Assembly: GCA_041398705.1 (NCBI GenBank)
Contig: JAWKUI010000004.1
Location: 124,001 to 188,000 of the forward strand
Reading direction: 5' to 3'
Source of the DNA: NORP259 sp041398705
GTDB lineage: Bacteria; Planctomycetota; UBA1135; GCA-002686595
Length of the DNA: 64,000 nucleotides
In this document: positions 45,373-53,796 of the stretch, one piece after another
How the letters are laid out: each line of letters begins with the position of its first letter
Position numbering within the stretch: position 1 is the stretch's first letter
The notes under the pieces: model-generated
What the model saw: only the letters and a program-made list of their open reading frames with translations
Databases searched by the model: none
What the model was told of the DNA's origin: nothing
Program-made: the position numbers and the translations under genes

Positions 45373-46491
45373 TCAGGCTTCGGCTTCGGCCGGCACCTCG
45401 TCGGGGTTGGCTGCGTCGCTGCTGTCCTCGTTGACCGCGAAGTGGGCCCGGATGGCATCGTCGATGACCTGGGCCAGATCGGGGTTGTCCAGGAGGAAGT
45501 TGCGCGAACGCTCGAGGCCCTGGCCCAGACGGATCTCGCCGTCCTTGGGGTGCTTCATCGAGAACCAGGTGCCCGACTTGAGCACCACGCCGGCCCGTTG
45601 GCCCAGTTCGAGCAGCTCCCCTTCCCGGCTGATGCCGCGGTTGTAGAGGATGTCGAATTCGACCTTGCGGAAGGGCGGCGCGATCTTGTTCTTCACCACG
45701 GTGACGCGGGTGCGGTTGCCCACCACCGCGTCGCCGTCCTTCAGCTGGCCGATGCGGCGGATGTCCAGACGCACCGAGGAGTAGAACTTGAGCGCGCGGC
45801 CACCGGTGGTGGTTTCGGGGCTGCCGAACATCACGCCGATCTTCTCGCGGATCTGGTTGATGAAGATCACGAGGCAGTTCGAGCGCGCGATGGCGCCGGT
45901 CAGCTTGCGCATGCCCTGGCTCATCAGACGGGCGTGCAGACCGACGAAGCTGTCGCCCATCTCGCCTTCGATCTCCGCGCGCGGCACGAGCGCCGCCACG
46001 GAGTCCACCACCACCACGTCGACCGCGTTGGAGCGCACGAGGGTTTCGGTGATCTCGAGGGCCTGTTCGCCGGTATCCGGCTGGGCGACGAGCAGGTCAT
46101 CGAGGCGCACACCCAGTCGGCGCGCGTAGGACGGGTCGAGGGCGTGTTCGGCGTCGACGAAGGCGCACACACCGCCGTCTTTCTGGGCCGAAGCGGCCAC
46201 CTGCAGGGACAAGGTCGTCTTGCCCGAGCTTTCCGGTCCGTAGACCTCCACGATGCGGCCGCGGGGCAATCCCTTGCCCCCCAGCGCCAGGTCGAGGCTG
46301 ATCGATCCGGTGCTGATGCCGGTGATCTCCTTGATCAGGCCCTGGTCGCCCAGGCGCATGATCGAACCTTTGCCGTAGCTCTTCTCGATTTCGCCGAGGG
46401 CGGCGTCGAGGGCCTTGTCACGGACATCCTTGCCGCGGCTGTCGTTGCCAGCGGTCTCTCCGGAGTTCTTCGCTGCTTTGCGAGTGCTCAT
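45373..46491 (-). CDS. recA: Recombinase RecA
   Basis: 372 residues from the ATG at 46491. Walker A GPESSGKTTLSLQ, Walker B VDVVVVDSVAALVPRAE, loop L1 GDSFVGLHARLMSQGMRKLT, loop L2 NQIREKIGVMFGSPETTTGG, and an acidic C-terminus. The N-terminal leader before the core (STRKAAKNSGETAGNDSRGK) is somewhat long and basic. A GGAGGTGA lies about 20 bases before the ATG, too far for a ribosome-binding site for this start; a more upstream start is possible but would lack family residues. Upstream is a 640-bp gap (see that entry). Confidence 0.97.
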   Translation of the reverse strand: MSTRKAAKNSGETAGNDSRGKDVRDKALDAALGEIEKSYGKGSIMRLGDQGLIKEITGISTGSISLDLALGGKGLPRGRIVEVYGPESSGKTTLSLQVAASAQKDGGVCAFVDAEHALDPSYARRLGVRLDDLLVAQPDTGEQALEITETLVRSNAVDVVVVDSVAALVPRAEIEGEMGDSFVGLHARLMSQGMRKLTGAIARSNCLVIFINQIREKIGVMFGSPETTTGGRALKFYSSVRLDIRRIGQLKDGDAVVGNRTRVTVVKNKIAPPFRKVEFDILYNRGISREGELLELGQRAGVVLKSGTWFSMKHPKDGEIRLGQGLERSRNFLLDNPDLAQVIDDAIRAHFAVNEDSSDAANPDEVPAEAEA

Positions 46492-47131
46492 GGGAATCAA
46501 TCGGGTGGAGTTCACCTCCCCGCCCAGGAGGGTTGCCGGGTGCCTCGAACCCGGCGCTTCAGGGAACAAAGGGTCTTCTTTCCCGTGGCTTCTTCTTCGG
46601 GGCCCAGTCTAGCCCCTGGCCCGGGCCAGTTCTCCAGGCCAGCCTGGGGTTTGTGGCCCCCACCGGGGGTTCGACCCGCGAACGGGGCGGGCGCCGCGGG
46701 AGTCCACCCCGGGAGACTGGCGGCGCGGGGCCCGGTTGCAGGGCTCTCAGGGGAAAATCGACAGGCCCCCCCTCGACCGGTCCCACAGGCTGGCCCCGCC
46801 CGGTGGCTGGGCAAAAAAAAACTCGGCCCCCCGGATTTCGTGGAACCGCAGACCGGACGCCCCCGTCAGAGGGGGGTCCAGGAGGTGGGCGGAAGAGCGT
46901 GCGGCGCTCCTCCGCCCGGGCTGATGACTCTCCTGAACTCAACCCAGAAGCCTTCCTCTCAAAGAGGCTCCTGGGTTGTTTACGCTTTTTCCGGGGTTCT
47001 TGGGGCAAGAATCCAAATAAATCCCAGCGGGGTGCAACGGCCCGGAATCCGGCGGTCCAGGCCGGGAATATTGCACCTTCCTGGGCGCCCGGAGGCGCCC
47101 CAGGGTTCCGCCCCCAAGGGCGGCTTGAGCC
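46492..47131. other. 640-bp intergenic region upstream of recA
   Basis: No convincing gene on either strand. Visible elements: GGTGGAGTTCACC (46514 region), a partial inverted repeat close to the recA start; a TAGACT -10-like box for recA at 46606-46611 without a good -35; GTTCG-N5-CGAAC at 46669-46683, a symmetric operator-like site; a run of nine A near 46818; a long hairpin with trailing T residues at 46941-46982; GGGCGCC/GGCGCCC repeats near 47085. It may hold recA control sites and possibly a small rightward RNA ending at the hairpin. I looked for RNase P, SRP and 6S RNA signatures and did not find them. Confidence 0.45.
46941..46982 (+). terminator. Terminator-like hairpin with no plus-strand gene before it
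   Basis: AACCCAG pairs with CTGGGTT, continued by an inner AGCC/GGCT stem, followed by GTTTACGCTTTTT on the plus strand. All neighbouring genes run leftward, so if functional it would end an unannotated rightward transcript arising between recA and this point. Confidence 0.45.
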
Positions 47132-48046
47132 CTAGAGGGTGCAGATGCTGGCGAGCTCTTCGAAGCGCGCCTGCAGGTGATCCGGCGTGCGGCAGGCCAA
47201 GCTTTCGATGCTGAAGCCCTGCACGCAGAAGCTGGCGGTCACCGTGCCGAAGAGCATCGCGCGCCGCAGGGCCGCCGGACCCGACGCGTTGTCGCGCACC
47301 AGGCTGCCCATGAACCCGCCCGCGAAGCAGTCGCCGGCCCCGGTCGGATCGACCACGTCGGTCACCGGGTAGGCCGGCAGGGAGAAGTGCACGTCCTTGC
47401 CCATGATGAACGCCCCGTGCTCGCCCTTCTTGAGGATCACGTAGCGCGGCCCCATCTCGAGCACCATCTGCGCCGCCTGAATCAGGTTCGACTTCTGGGT
47501 CAACATGCGCGCCTCCTCATCGTTGAGGATCAGGCCGTCCACCTTCGGCAGCAGCTTCTTGAGGTCCTCCAGCGCGATGTCGATCCACAGGTTCATGGTG
47601 TCCGCCACCACGAAGGGTTTGCCGTTCACCTGGGACAGGGCTTTCATCTGCACCGCGGGGTGCGCGTTGGCGAGGAACACGAACTCCGAATCGCGGTAGT
47701 TCTGCGGCACCTTCGGGTCGAAGTGCTCGAGCACGTTGAGCTCGGTGAACAGGGTGTGGCGCGTGTTCCAGTCGGGCTCGTAGCGGCCGCCCCAGCGGAA
47801 GGTGGCCCCATCGGCCACTTCGAGGCCCTCCACGTCGACCCCTACCTTGCGCAGAGCTTCCACGTCCGCATCGCGGAAGTCCTGGCCGACCACCCCCACC
47901 AGGCGCGGGCCCGGTTGGCCCGGGGTGCGCATCAGGGCCGCGGCGACGGCGCAGTACATGGCGGACCCGCCGAGCAGGTTCTCGCGCTTGTCGTTCTGGG
48001 TTTCGACGTCGTCGTAGGCGAGGGTTCCGATTACGAGCAGGGACAT
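47132..48046 (-). CDS. PfkB-family carbohydrate kinase
   Basis: 304 residues, ribokinase fold. N-terminal VIGTLAYDDVET and GGSAMYCAVAAALM substrate region, and the C-terminal PfkB signature with catalytic Asp: VVDPTGAGDCFAGGFMGSLV. The anion-hole and ATP residues are intact, so it is probably active. The lid region (GGRYEPDWNTRHTLFTELNV) is typical of a subgroup of unknown sugar or nucleoside specificity. Neighbours do not reveal the substrate. Confidence 0.88.
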   Translation of the reverse strand: MSLLVIGTLAYDDVETQNDKRENLLGGSAMYCAVAAALMRTPGQPGPRLVGVVGQDFRDADVEALRKVGVDVEGLEVADGATFRWGGRYEPDWNTRHTLFTELNVLEHFDPKVPQNYRDSEFVFLANAHPAVQMKALSQVNGKPFVVADTMNLWIDIALEDLKKLLPKVDGLILNDEEARMLTQKSNLIQAAQMVLEMGPRYVILKKGEHGAFIMGKDVHFSLPAYPVTDVVDPTGAGDCFAGGFMGSLVRDNASGPAALRRAMLFGTVTASFCVQGFSIESLACRTPDHLQARFEELASICTL

Positions 48047-48225
48047 GGGCAGCGGGCTTGGGTTCGGGCGAGGGGGATTGCGGGCGGAGCCGGTGGGCCC
48101 CGGTGCCAGCCGCCAGGCGCTTTGGGCCCGGCAGGCGACCGCGTATTGGAGCCCGTCCGGCGGGCCCGGTCAAATGCCGCGCGCGGCGGAACGGGCCGAA
48201 TGTGCAGCCCGGGGACGCCCGCGCT

Positions 48226-49458
48226 TCAGGATGGGGCCGCGAACCCTTCGCCCTGCTCCTCGGCCTGGCGGAACTCCTTGCCGATGTCCGTGCCACCGGG
48301 CACGAGCAGGCCGAGGCCGCCCAAGAGCCCCAGGAAGAACATGCACAAGCGGTAGGTGATGCTGGCCGCCACGCCGATCGTGTACGAGCCGCCTGCGAGC
48401 TTGAGCAACGAGCCCGCGAGCACCTCGCCGACGCCGAGCCCTCCCGGGGACAAGGGCACCGCGGACAGGGTGTTCATGATCGTGCTGACGCAGACATAGT
48501 CGAGCAGTCCATGGGTATCCCCCATCGCTCGCCCCAGCAGGAACAGGGCCGTCGAAGCCGCCATGTGGTTGACCATCGACAGCAGGATCGAAACGCCGAC
48601 CGCCACGGGATGATGGCCGTAGAGCCGCACGGCATCGTCGAGGGATTGCAGCTTGTCCGCCGCAGGCAGGCGCGAAATCAGGCGTTCCACCGGCAGGTGC
48701 TTTCGCAGCCAGGGGTGGATCAGCACCAGCCCTCCGAGGGCCATTGCCGCGGTGACGCCGAGCACCGGCAGGCGCAGGCTCGCCATGCGCTCATCGTTCC
48801 AGTAGATCGCGACGCTGGCGACGAGGGCCATGGCGAACAGCCCGAGTACGCGGTCCATGAAAACGCTCATCACCGCCGCCGCGCGCCGTTCGGGATGTCC
48901 TTTCACCATGTAGTAGGCGCGCGCCAGGTCACCGCCGGAAACCCCGGGCAGGATCAAGTTGAAGAAGAGCCCCACGTAGGTCACGTGCAGCACCTTGAAC
49001 CAACGGGTCGGGCAGCCGGCTACCTGCAGCAGGATCTGCCAGCGGGTGATGATCACAAGCGTCGAAAGGAACAGCAGGCCCAGGGCTGCGGCGAGGGTCG
49101 TCCAGCGCAGCTCGCGTAGAACCCGCGGCAAGCTCGGGCGCCACTCGACCTGCCAGGCCTCGAGGCTTTCCCCCTCGATCCGCAGGCCCTGGCCGTGCAC
49201 GAGCAACTGGCTACCCGCGCGCAGGTCGGGCGCGCCAACGAACGGCGCGGGTACGTCTTCGTCGAGGCGGAAGTCCACCGCGTCCGCTTGCCAGGGACCG
49301 AGCAGATCCCCTTGCCAAACCTGCTCCGGCCCGCCCTTTTGCCAATGCAGCCGGATCTGGTCGCGCCACGGCACGGTGCGGGCAGCGATCCAGACGAGCA
49401 ACGCCGCAATCGCGAGGGCGATCAGGCGTTTTGCCCTGCGGCGGGCCGTGGGGTTCAT
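48226..49458 (-). CDS. Lysylphosphatidylglycerol-synthase-like (UPF0104) membrane protein
   Basis: 410 residues with about eight transmembrane helices. After an N-terminal helix (LIALAIAALLVWIAARTVPW) comes an extracytoplasmic insert of about 75 residues, then the conserved membrane core: VGLFFNLILPGVSGGDLARAYY, FMDRVLGLFAMAL and LSPGGLGVGEVLAG, which match the flippase domain of MprF-type proteins. The soluble aminoacyl-transferase domain is absent, so it is a stand-alone lipid-flippase-like protein. ATG at 49458 overlaps the upstream lipoprotein stop as ATGA. Confidence 0.87.
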   Translation of the reverse strand: MNPTARRRAKRLIALAIAALLVWIAARTVPWRDQIRLHWQKGGPEQVWQGDLLGPWQADAVDFRLDEDVPAPFVGAPDLRAGSQLLVHGQGLRIEGESLEAWQVEWRPSLPRVLRELRWTTLAAALGLLFLSTLVIITRWQILLQVAGCPTRWFKVLHVTYVGLFFNLILPGVSGGDLARAYYMVKGHPERRAAAVMSVFMDRVLGLFAMALVASVAIYWNDERMASLRLPVLGVTAAMALGGLVLIHPWLRKHLPVERLISRLPAADKLQSLDDAVRLYGHHPVAVGVSILLSMVNHMAASTALFLLGRAMGDTHGLLDYVCVSTIMNTLSAVPLSPGGLGVGEVLAGSLLKLAGGSYTIGVAASITYRLCMFFLGLLGGLGLLVPGGTDIGKEFRQAEEQGEGFAAPS

Positions 49459-50711
49459 GGGGTCATGCTGGCCCCCGGGGCCACCGGCTGGGTCTGCAAT
49501 TGGGCGAGCTGTTCCTGGGACCACTTCTGCCACCAGGCGACCCACTCCTCTTCCCGGATGGTGCCGGGACCTTCGGGCACCATGCGCTGCAGGGCACGCA
49601 TGGCGGCCGTGCGCGTGCGCGAGGGGAAATGCGCGCCTTCGTTGACGATCGAGAGGATCGCGCGCAGGTCGATGAACCGTTCCTGCGTGGCTTCCTGGGG
49701 GTTCAAGGCGTGGCGGGCGGGCAAGCCGTGGCGCTCGATCAGCTCGAACAGGCGTTCCAGCACCGGCGCATCCATCAAGCTGGCGGTCTGCACGGCGAAG
49801 CGCGTGTCGTGATCCTGGGGCGGCGGGTTGCGCAGGCGGCGCACGCACTCGAGCAGATAGTCTCCCCCGAACGCGTGCTGGCAAGCTTCGACATTCGCGG
49901 CCCGCACACGCGGCTCGGGATCGACGGTGGAGCCAGCCAGGGCCAAGGCCACCGAACGGGCTTCGAGTTGCAGCGCCAATTCGCGCAGGGGCGTGAACAA
50001 CTCACGCTCGAGATCCACGCGCGCCGCGAAGGTCTCGAGGGCTTTCAGCATGCGCCACAACCCGTCGATCTCCATGCGCGCCACGTCCTGCGCGCCGCAC
50101 GCCGCAGCAAACGCTTGGCGTGTTTCTTCGGTTGCATCGTCGCCCTGCCGCAACAGCGGCTCGACGGTGGTGATGATCTGCGCCAGCCAATCGGACAGCT
50201 CTTCGCCGCCGATCACTTCCTGCGGCACGTTGTCGCCGAGCACCGACGCCAGATCGGTGAGCCCTAGGCGGCGGGCATGGCCAGCGAGTTCCAGTACGGC
50301 GCGTTCGCGCACCAGGGTTCCGGGCGAGCGCAGGGCAAACCGGCTGAACTGCCGCACCTGCACCAGGTCGCGATGCACCGGCCGGGCTCCATCGCCCTCG
50401 GCCACCACGAGCAGGTTGCGTAGGGCGCTGTAGGCCGGGTCGGGCACCTTCACCTCTTCGGTGCCGAAGAGCGGGTCCTTGGCGCCGAACCAACGGGGAT
50501 CGAGGATCGAGTCGAGGTAGTAACGCCAGCCCGAGCGCACCGGGGCCACGTGGCGCAGGTGGTTGTCGCTGTCGAGCAGGGCGTCCAGGTTCGCGGAGCC
50601 CACCGCCAGGTCCTTGCAACCGCTTAGGGCCATCGCCAGGCACAGGGGGGCCAAGGCGCGGCGCACGGCACGGCGAGGGGCATTCGAGGGGGCCGGGGGG
50701 CGGGTCGACAT
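49455..50711 (-). CDS. Lipoprotein with helical (HEAT-like) repeats
   Basis: 418 residues from the ATG at 50711. A basic N-terminus leads to a signal peptide and lipobox (LCLAMALSGCKD). The rest is largely helical with HEAT-like units (VDPEPRVRAANVEACQHAFG; SRTRTAAMRALQRMVPEG). No enzyme motif. Co-transcribed with the flippase-like gene through a 4-base overlap, suggesting a joint envelope role. Family not identified by name. Confidence 0.75.
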   Translation of the reverse strand: MSTRPPAPSNAPRRAVRRALAPLCLAMALSGCKDLAVGSANLDALLDSDNHLRHVAPVRSGWRYYLDSILDPRWFGAKDPLFGTEEVKVPDPAYSALRNLLVVAEGDGARPVHRDLVQVRQFSRFALRSPGTLVRERAVLELAGHARRLGLTDLASVLGDNVPQEVIGGEELSDWLAQIITTVEPLLRQGDDATEETRQAFAAACGAQDVARMEIDGLWRMLKALETFAARVDLERELFTPLRELALQLEARSVALALAGSTVDPEPRVRAANVEACQHAFGGDYLLECVRRLRNPPPQDHDTRFAVQTASLMDAPVLERLFELIERHGLPARHALNPQEATQERFIDLRAILSIVNEGAHFPSRTRTAAMRALQRMVPEGPGTIREEEWVAWWQKWSQEQLAQLQTQPVAPGASMTP

Positions 50712-50824
50712 GCCGCACATCCTATCCGCAGGGGGCCCGGGGTCCGCGCCACCGATCCGCGGCTTCCGGGGAATCCGTTCCAGATTGGAAAACGGGCGCC
50801 GCGCCGCCGGGGCCGAGATCGCGC

Positions 50825-50853
50825 TGGAAAGGTCCGCCGCGCGGGCCTAGAAT
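50825..50853 (+). promoter_or_regulatory. Promoter of tmRNA
   Basis: TGGAAA, 17 bases, TAGAAT, ending 13 bases before the mature 5' end. Divergent from the lipoprotein gene. Confidence 0.7.
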
Positions 50854-50866
50854 GGGCCCGTCCAAC

Positions 50867-51223
50867 GGGGGCGCACTGGTTTCGACCGGTTTCGCGCGGT
50901 CTCCGGTGGCGTGCCGGGGAACCCCGAATCCACCCCGTTATCAAGCTCGGGAAGGCTTTTAGTTGCCGATAACTATGCTCTCGCTGCCTAACCTTTAGGT
51001 AGCCGTCCCACCCGGGCTTGTCCGTGGCCTGGGTAGGACGCCAACAGCGGACTGGCTGGAACGTTGTGCCTCAGGGCCGCCCGGCGAGACTTTACTGAGG
51101 CTGGTCGCACGGCCGCCTTGTCTCTGGGCAAGCCGGGCGACGAGAACCAAACAGGGGCTACGCACGTAGAAGCCAGCGGTCGACGACTCTGGGACGCGGG
51201 TTCGACTCCCGCCGCCTCCACCA
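50867..51223 (+). ncRNA. ssrA: Transfer-messenger RNA (tmRNA, SsrA)
   Basis: 357 nt. The 5' end GGGGGCGCACTGGTTTCGAC pairs with the 3' end CGCCTCC-A-CCA to form a 7-bp acceptor stem; the T arm GCGGGTTCGACTCCCGC is intact and CCA is encoded. The resume context TTTTAGTT-GCC opens a tag reading frame at 50965-50991: Ala-Asp-Asn-Tyr-Ala-Leu-Ala-Ala followed by TAA. At eight residues this is shorter than the usual ~10-residue tags but ends in the protease-directing ALAA. Pseudoknot-like GC segments follow. The partner gene smpB lies 2.6 kb away. Confidence 0.96.
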
Positions 51224-51229
51224 CCACCT

Positions 51230-51254
51230 CGGCCGGACCCTCCGGGTCCGGCCG
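51230..51254 (+). terminator. Hairpin after tmRNA
   Basis: Perfect 11-bp stem CGGCCGGACCC/GGGTCCGGCCG with a 3-base loop, six bases past the encoded CCA. There is no T tract, so it may serve as a processing or weak termination signal. Confidence 0.6.
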
Positions 51255-51306
51255 GGTGACCCTGGCCAGTAGCTAGGGTCCAAATCTGCCCGAAAGCTAC
51301 AGGCCT

Positions 51307-52194
51307 CTAACGTGCGGCTGCTGGCTTTGGATCTTGCAGGGCCTGCGCTTGGATCTCTTTTAGACTCCGGCCATGTTCATCCTTCCACTCGACTCTCCCA
51401 TTGGCGCTGCGCCCGAGTAGTATTCCTGCCGCTGTCGACGGGGAAGAAAACGTGTAATCCTGTGTCAGCCGGAGCCCCTCACTATCCGGCCGGAGGAGGC
51501 CTTCCTTGATCATGGTTTTCCGTTGGGCCTCCAAGTATGCATGGATCGAGCTCACTGACTCACGCCGAGCTAGCGAGCCTTCATAGACGACAAAGCCATT
51601 TGCTAGGTCGCGTCCGCTGCCCTTTGCTCCTTTTCCCTCAAGCAGGAGCAGGGGGTCATCTGAGTATTCATTTACTGCTGTTCGGGGCTCCTCGAAGGCA
51701 TCGATACCCAGAAGTGGGTACACAAGGAGCATATTCATGAGGAATCCCTCGGCATCGGCCGTGTCTGCCTCAGACAACCGGGGAGCTTGAGGGATTTGCG
51801 CGTTTGCGAGCTGTGCGCGCTTAGTGCGGGAGGCAATCTCCACGAGCCTTGCCTCCAGGTGTTGGACATGAACCTTGTTCAGGTTCTCGTCCTTGCTGGT
51901 GAACAGAATCAGCTGCTCCCACCAGTCGAGACTCTTCACGTGCCTGTCAATCCGGTCGCGGGCACAGTCCGCTTCCCCGATGTATAGCTTCGACCTGCCC
52001 ATGCGGTCTTCCGCTTCTCCCCGAAGGATGTACACGGCAGGTCGTTCCAGCTCAGGCCGGACCCGTACTCTAGGGTAGAGCGATCGCGGCAATACGATCG
52101 CCAGCCCCGTCCAGTTCGATTTCTCAATGATTCGCGTTCCTTCCGGTGTGCCATCCGCGAGGAAAATCCGTATTGACGTACCTATCGATCCCAT
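51307..52194 (-). CDS. GIY-YIG nuclease-family protein with C-terminal DUF4357-like region
   Basis: 295 residues from the ATG at 52194. N-terminal SIRIFLADGTPEGTRIIEKS and SNWTGLAIVLPRS are typical of this group; the GIY-YIG core follows as AVYILRGEAE...KLYIGEADCARDRIDRH with the conserved Arg/His, then WWEQLILFTSKDENLNKVHV and LEARLVEIA. The C-terminal FSSPSTAAGILLGRSANGRV matches DUF4357. The GIY tripeptide itself is VYI and the YIG is intact. Base composition is clearly less GC-rich than the surroundings and the gene sits directly behind tmRNA, a frequent integration site; likely acquired horizontally, perhaps a nuclease with defence or mobile-element function. Confidence 0.85.
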   Translation of the reverse strand: MGSIGTSIRIFLADGTPEGTRIIEKSNWTGLAIVLPRSLYPRVRVRPELERPAVYILRGEAEDRMGRSKLYIGEADCARDRIDRHVKSLDWWEQLILFTSKDENLNKVHVQHLEARLVEIASRTKRAQLANAQIPQAPRLSEADTADAEGFLMNMLLVYPLLGIDAFEEPRTAVNEYSDDPLLLLEGKGAKGSGRDLANGFVVYEGSLARRESVSSIHAYLEAQRKTMIKEGLLRPDSEGLRLTQDYTFSSPSTAAGILLGRSANGRVEWKDEHGRSLKEIQAQALQDPKPAAAR

Positions 52195-52299
52195 GTCTCC
52201 CAGCATAGTGCCTTCCGGTATCACAGGGACACGGGCTGCTCGGGTCTAAGGGCCACGCTGTAAGTACTGGAGGATACTGTAGTTGGGGACGAAGTCTAC

Positions 52300-53727
52300 C
52301 TAGGGGGCTAGTAGGACTTCGGTCGTTTCGCCCGCGCGGATCTGGAACACCACCGTGGGCCAAGGGACTTCGGCGGAATCGCGCCAGTGCACCAGGGTGT
52401 AGGTACCCGGTGGCAGGCCGGAGACCTCGGCTTCGCCGCGCCGGTTGAATTCCACGCGGCGGGCGTACCAGGCTTCGCGCGGCAGGGCTTCGCGCACGGC
52501 GGGGAGTTCGAGCCAGGAGGCCGCGTTGGGTGCGGAGCCTGCCGCGGGCAGGTGGCTTTCCACCACCAGGATCGGATTGGGGTCGGGGCCGTCGACGATG
52601 ACGCCGGTGTCCGGGCGCTGGGTGCAGCGCAGCAGGGCCGTGCCGCCGAAGGGCAGGGTGTATTGGGGGGATGGCCCGGCCTTCGGCGGCCAGGCGATTC
52701 GCAGCGGACCGAGTTCCGGGTTGGGAACCTGGATGTGCAGGGTAGCCGGCAGGTTCGGCACCTTGCACGCGAGCTGTGCGCCTTGTCCGGAATCCCCCTG
52801 GGGCACGCTTTGAAAGTTGGCTGGGGCCCAGCCCGCCCCGGGATCCCGGTCCAGGCGCCAGAACACGGTTGGGCGGCCGTTCAGGCGGTTGCCCGCGGGA
52901 TGCCAAATCGTGAACTCCCCCGCCGTGAACCCCGGTATCTCGATGAGCAGCCCTTCGGTGGCATCCGGGCGCGAGGGGAAACGAACGGGCCCCAGGTCCA
53001 CCCACGCGCGGGCCGCGCCGACTCCGATCGGGACTTCCGTCAGGAACCGGCCTTGCTCGTCGCATGCCACGCCGCCAATGACCGATTCCGAATCCGCCAG
53101 GGACACGTACTGGCCTGCTTGGGCTTCGCCCGTGCCGATCGCCACCACCCGCCCGCGCACGGTCTGAACGGCCACCTGCAGATTGCAGTCGAACGCAAGT
53201 TCCGGGCCCTCGCACAGGATCTCCCGGCGTGCTTCGTTCCAGTTCGAGCGGTAGCGCGGGTGCATGGCCAGACGGTCGACTGACAGGACCCGCAGGTGCA
53301 GCCAGTGTCGGCCCCGTGGCAGGTGGACTTCGAAGTGCCCCGCTTCGAATGGGCCGCCCTTGTGCCAGGCGTCCCCGGGGTCGTCGGAAGTCCACCAGAA
53401 CTGGCCGCGCATGGGCGCACCGTTGAGCGTCACCCGTGCGCTCACCCGGGTTTCTTGCCCTTCTCCGCGCGCCCGCTCCCCCAGGTACAGCGCGAAGTCA
53501 TCCTCCTCGCGGGTTTCGTTCTCGGGGCCGATCGGCGGCGGGAAGTCGCGGCGGGTTTCCGCAGCGGCGGGCAGCCAGAGGGGACTCGCGGGGGCTTCCT
53601 CCCCCACCGGGTGCGGTGACGCGTCGGGCGCGAGGCGGGTCAGCGGGATCCCGTCCGTGGAACTGCGCAGCGCGAGCCATGCGAGGGCGAGAAGCAAGAC
53701 AAAGGCGGGCCAGATCCAGGGTCGCAT
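52300..53727 (-). CDS. Membrane-anchored exported protein with carboxypeptidase-regulatory-like domains
   Basis: 475 residues. An N-terminal signal anchor (PWIWPAFVLLLALAWLALRS) leads to an exported region of beta-sandwich repeats: RVSARVTLNGAPMRGQFWWT, FEVHLPRGRHWLHLRVLSV, AVQTVRGRVVAIGTGEAQAG, and a final EFNRRGEAEVSGLPPGTYTL with EVLLAP end. These are similar in style to the outer regions of the two sigma fusions at 26-32 kb, but no sigma domain is attached. No catalytic residues seen. Function unknown; could bind carbohydrate or protein at the surface. Confidence 0.75.
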   Translation of the reverse strand: MRPWIWPAFVLLLALAWLALRSSTDGIPLTRLAPDASPHPVGEEAPASPLWLPAAAETRRDFPPPIGPENETREEDDFALYLGERARGEGQETRVSARVTLNGAPMRGQFWWTSDDPGDAWHKGGPFEAGHFEVHLPRGRHWLHLRVLSVDRLAMHPRYRSNWNEARREILCEGPELAFDCNLQVAVQTVRGRVVAIGTGEAQAGQYVSLADSESVIGGVACDEQGRFLTEVPIGVGAARAWVDLGPVRFPSRPDATEGLLIEIPGFTAGEFTIWHPAGNRLNGRPTVFWRLDRDPGAGWAPANFQSVPQGDSGQGAQLACKVPNLPATLHIQVPNPELGPLRIAWPPKAGPSPQYTLPFGGTALLRCTQRPDTGVIVDGPDPNPILVVESHLPAAGSAPNAASWLELPAVREALPREAWYARRVEFNRRGEAEVSGLPPGTYTLVHWRDSAEVPWPTVVFQIRAGETTEVLLAP

Positions 53728-53796
53728 ACGCTTGTGTCCGCCGGAAGCGTTCGAAAGGTCAGGAATGCGGGAAGCGCCTGCCCCGGGCTGGGAGTC

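Noticed and set aside
46492..47131. RNase P, SRP or 6S RNA upstream of recA
   Set aside because: No GAGGAAAGTCC block, no SRP tetraloop region and no long closing stem with central bubble could be found on either strand.
51224..52299. Attachment-site repeat of the tmRNA 3' end flanking the GIY-YIG gene
   Set aside because: I looked for a second copy of the T-arm/acceptor sequence and saw none before 52.3 kb.
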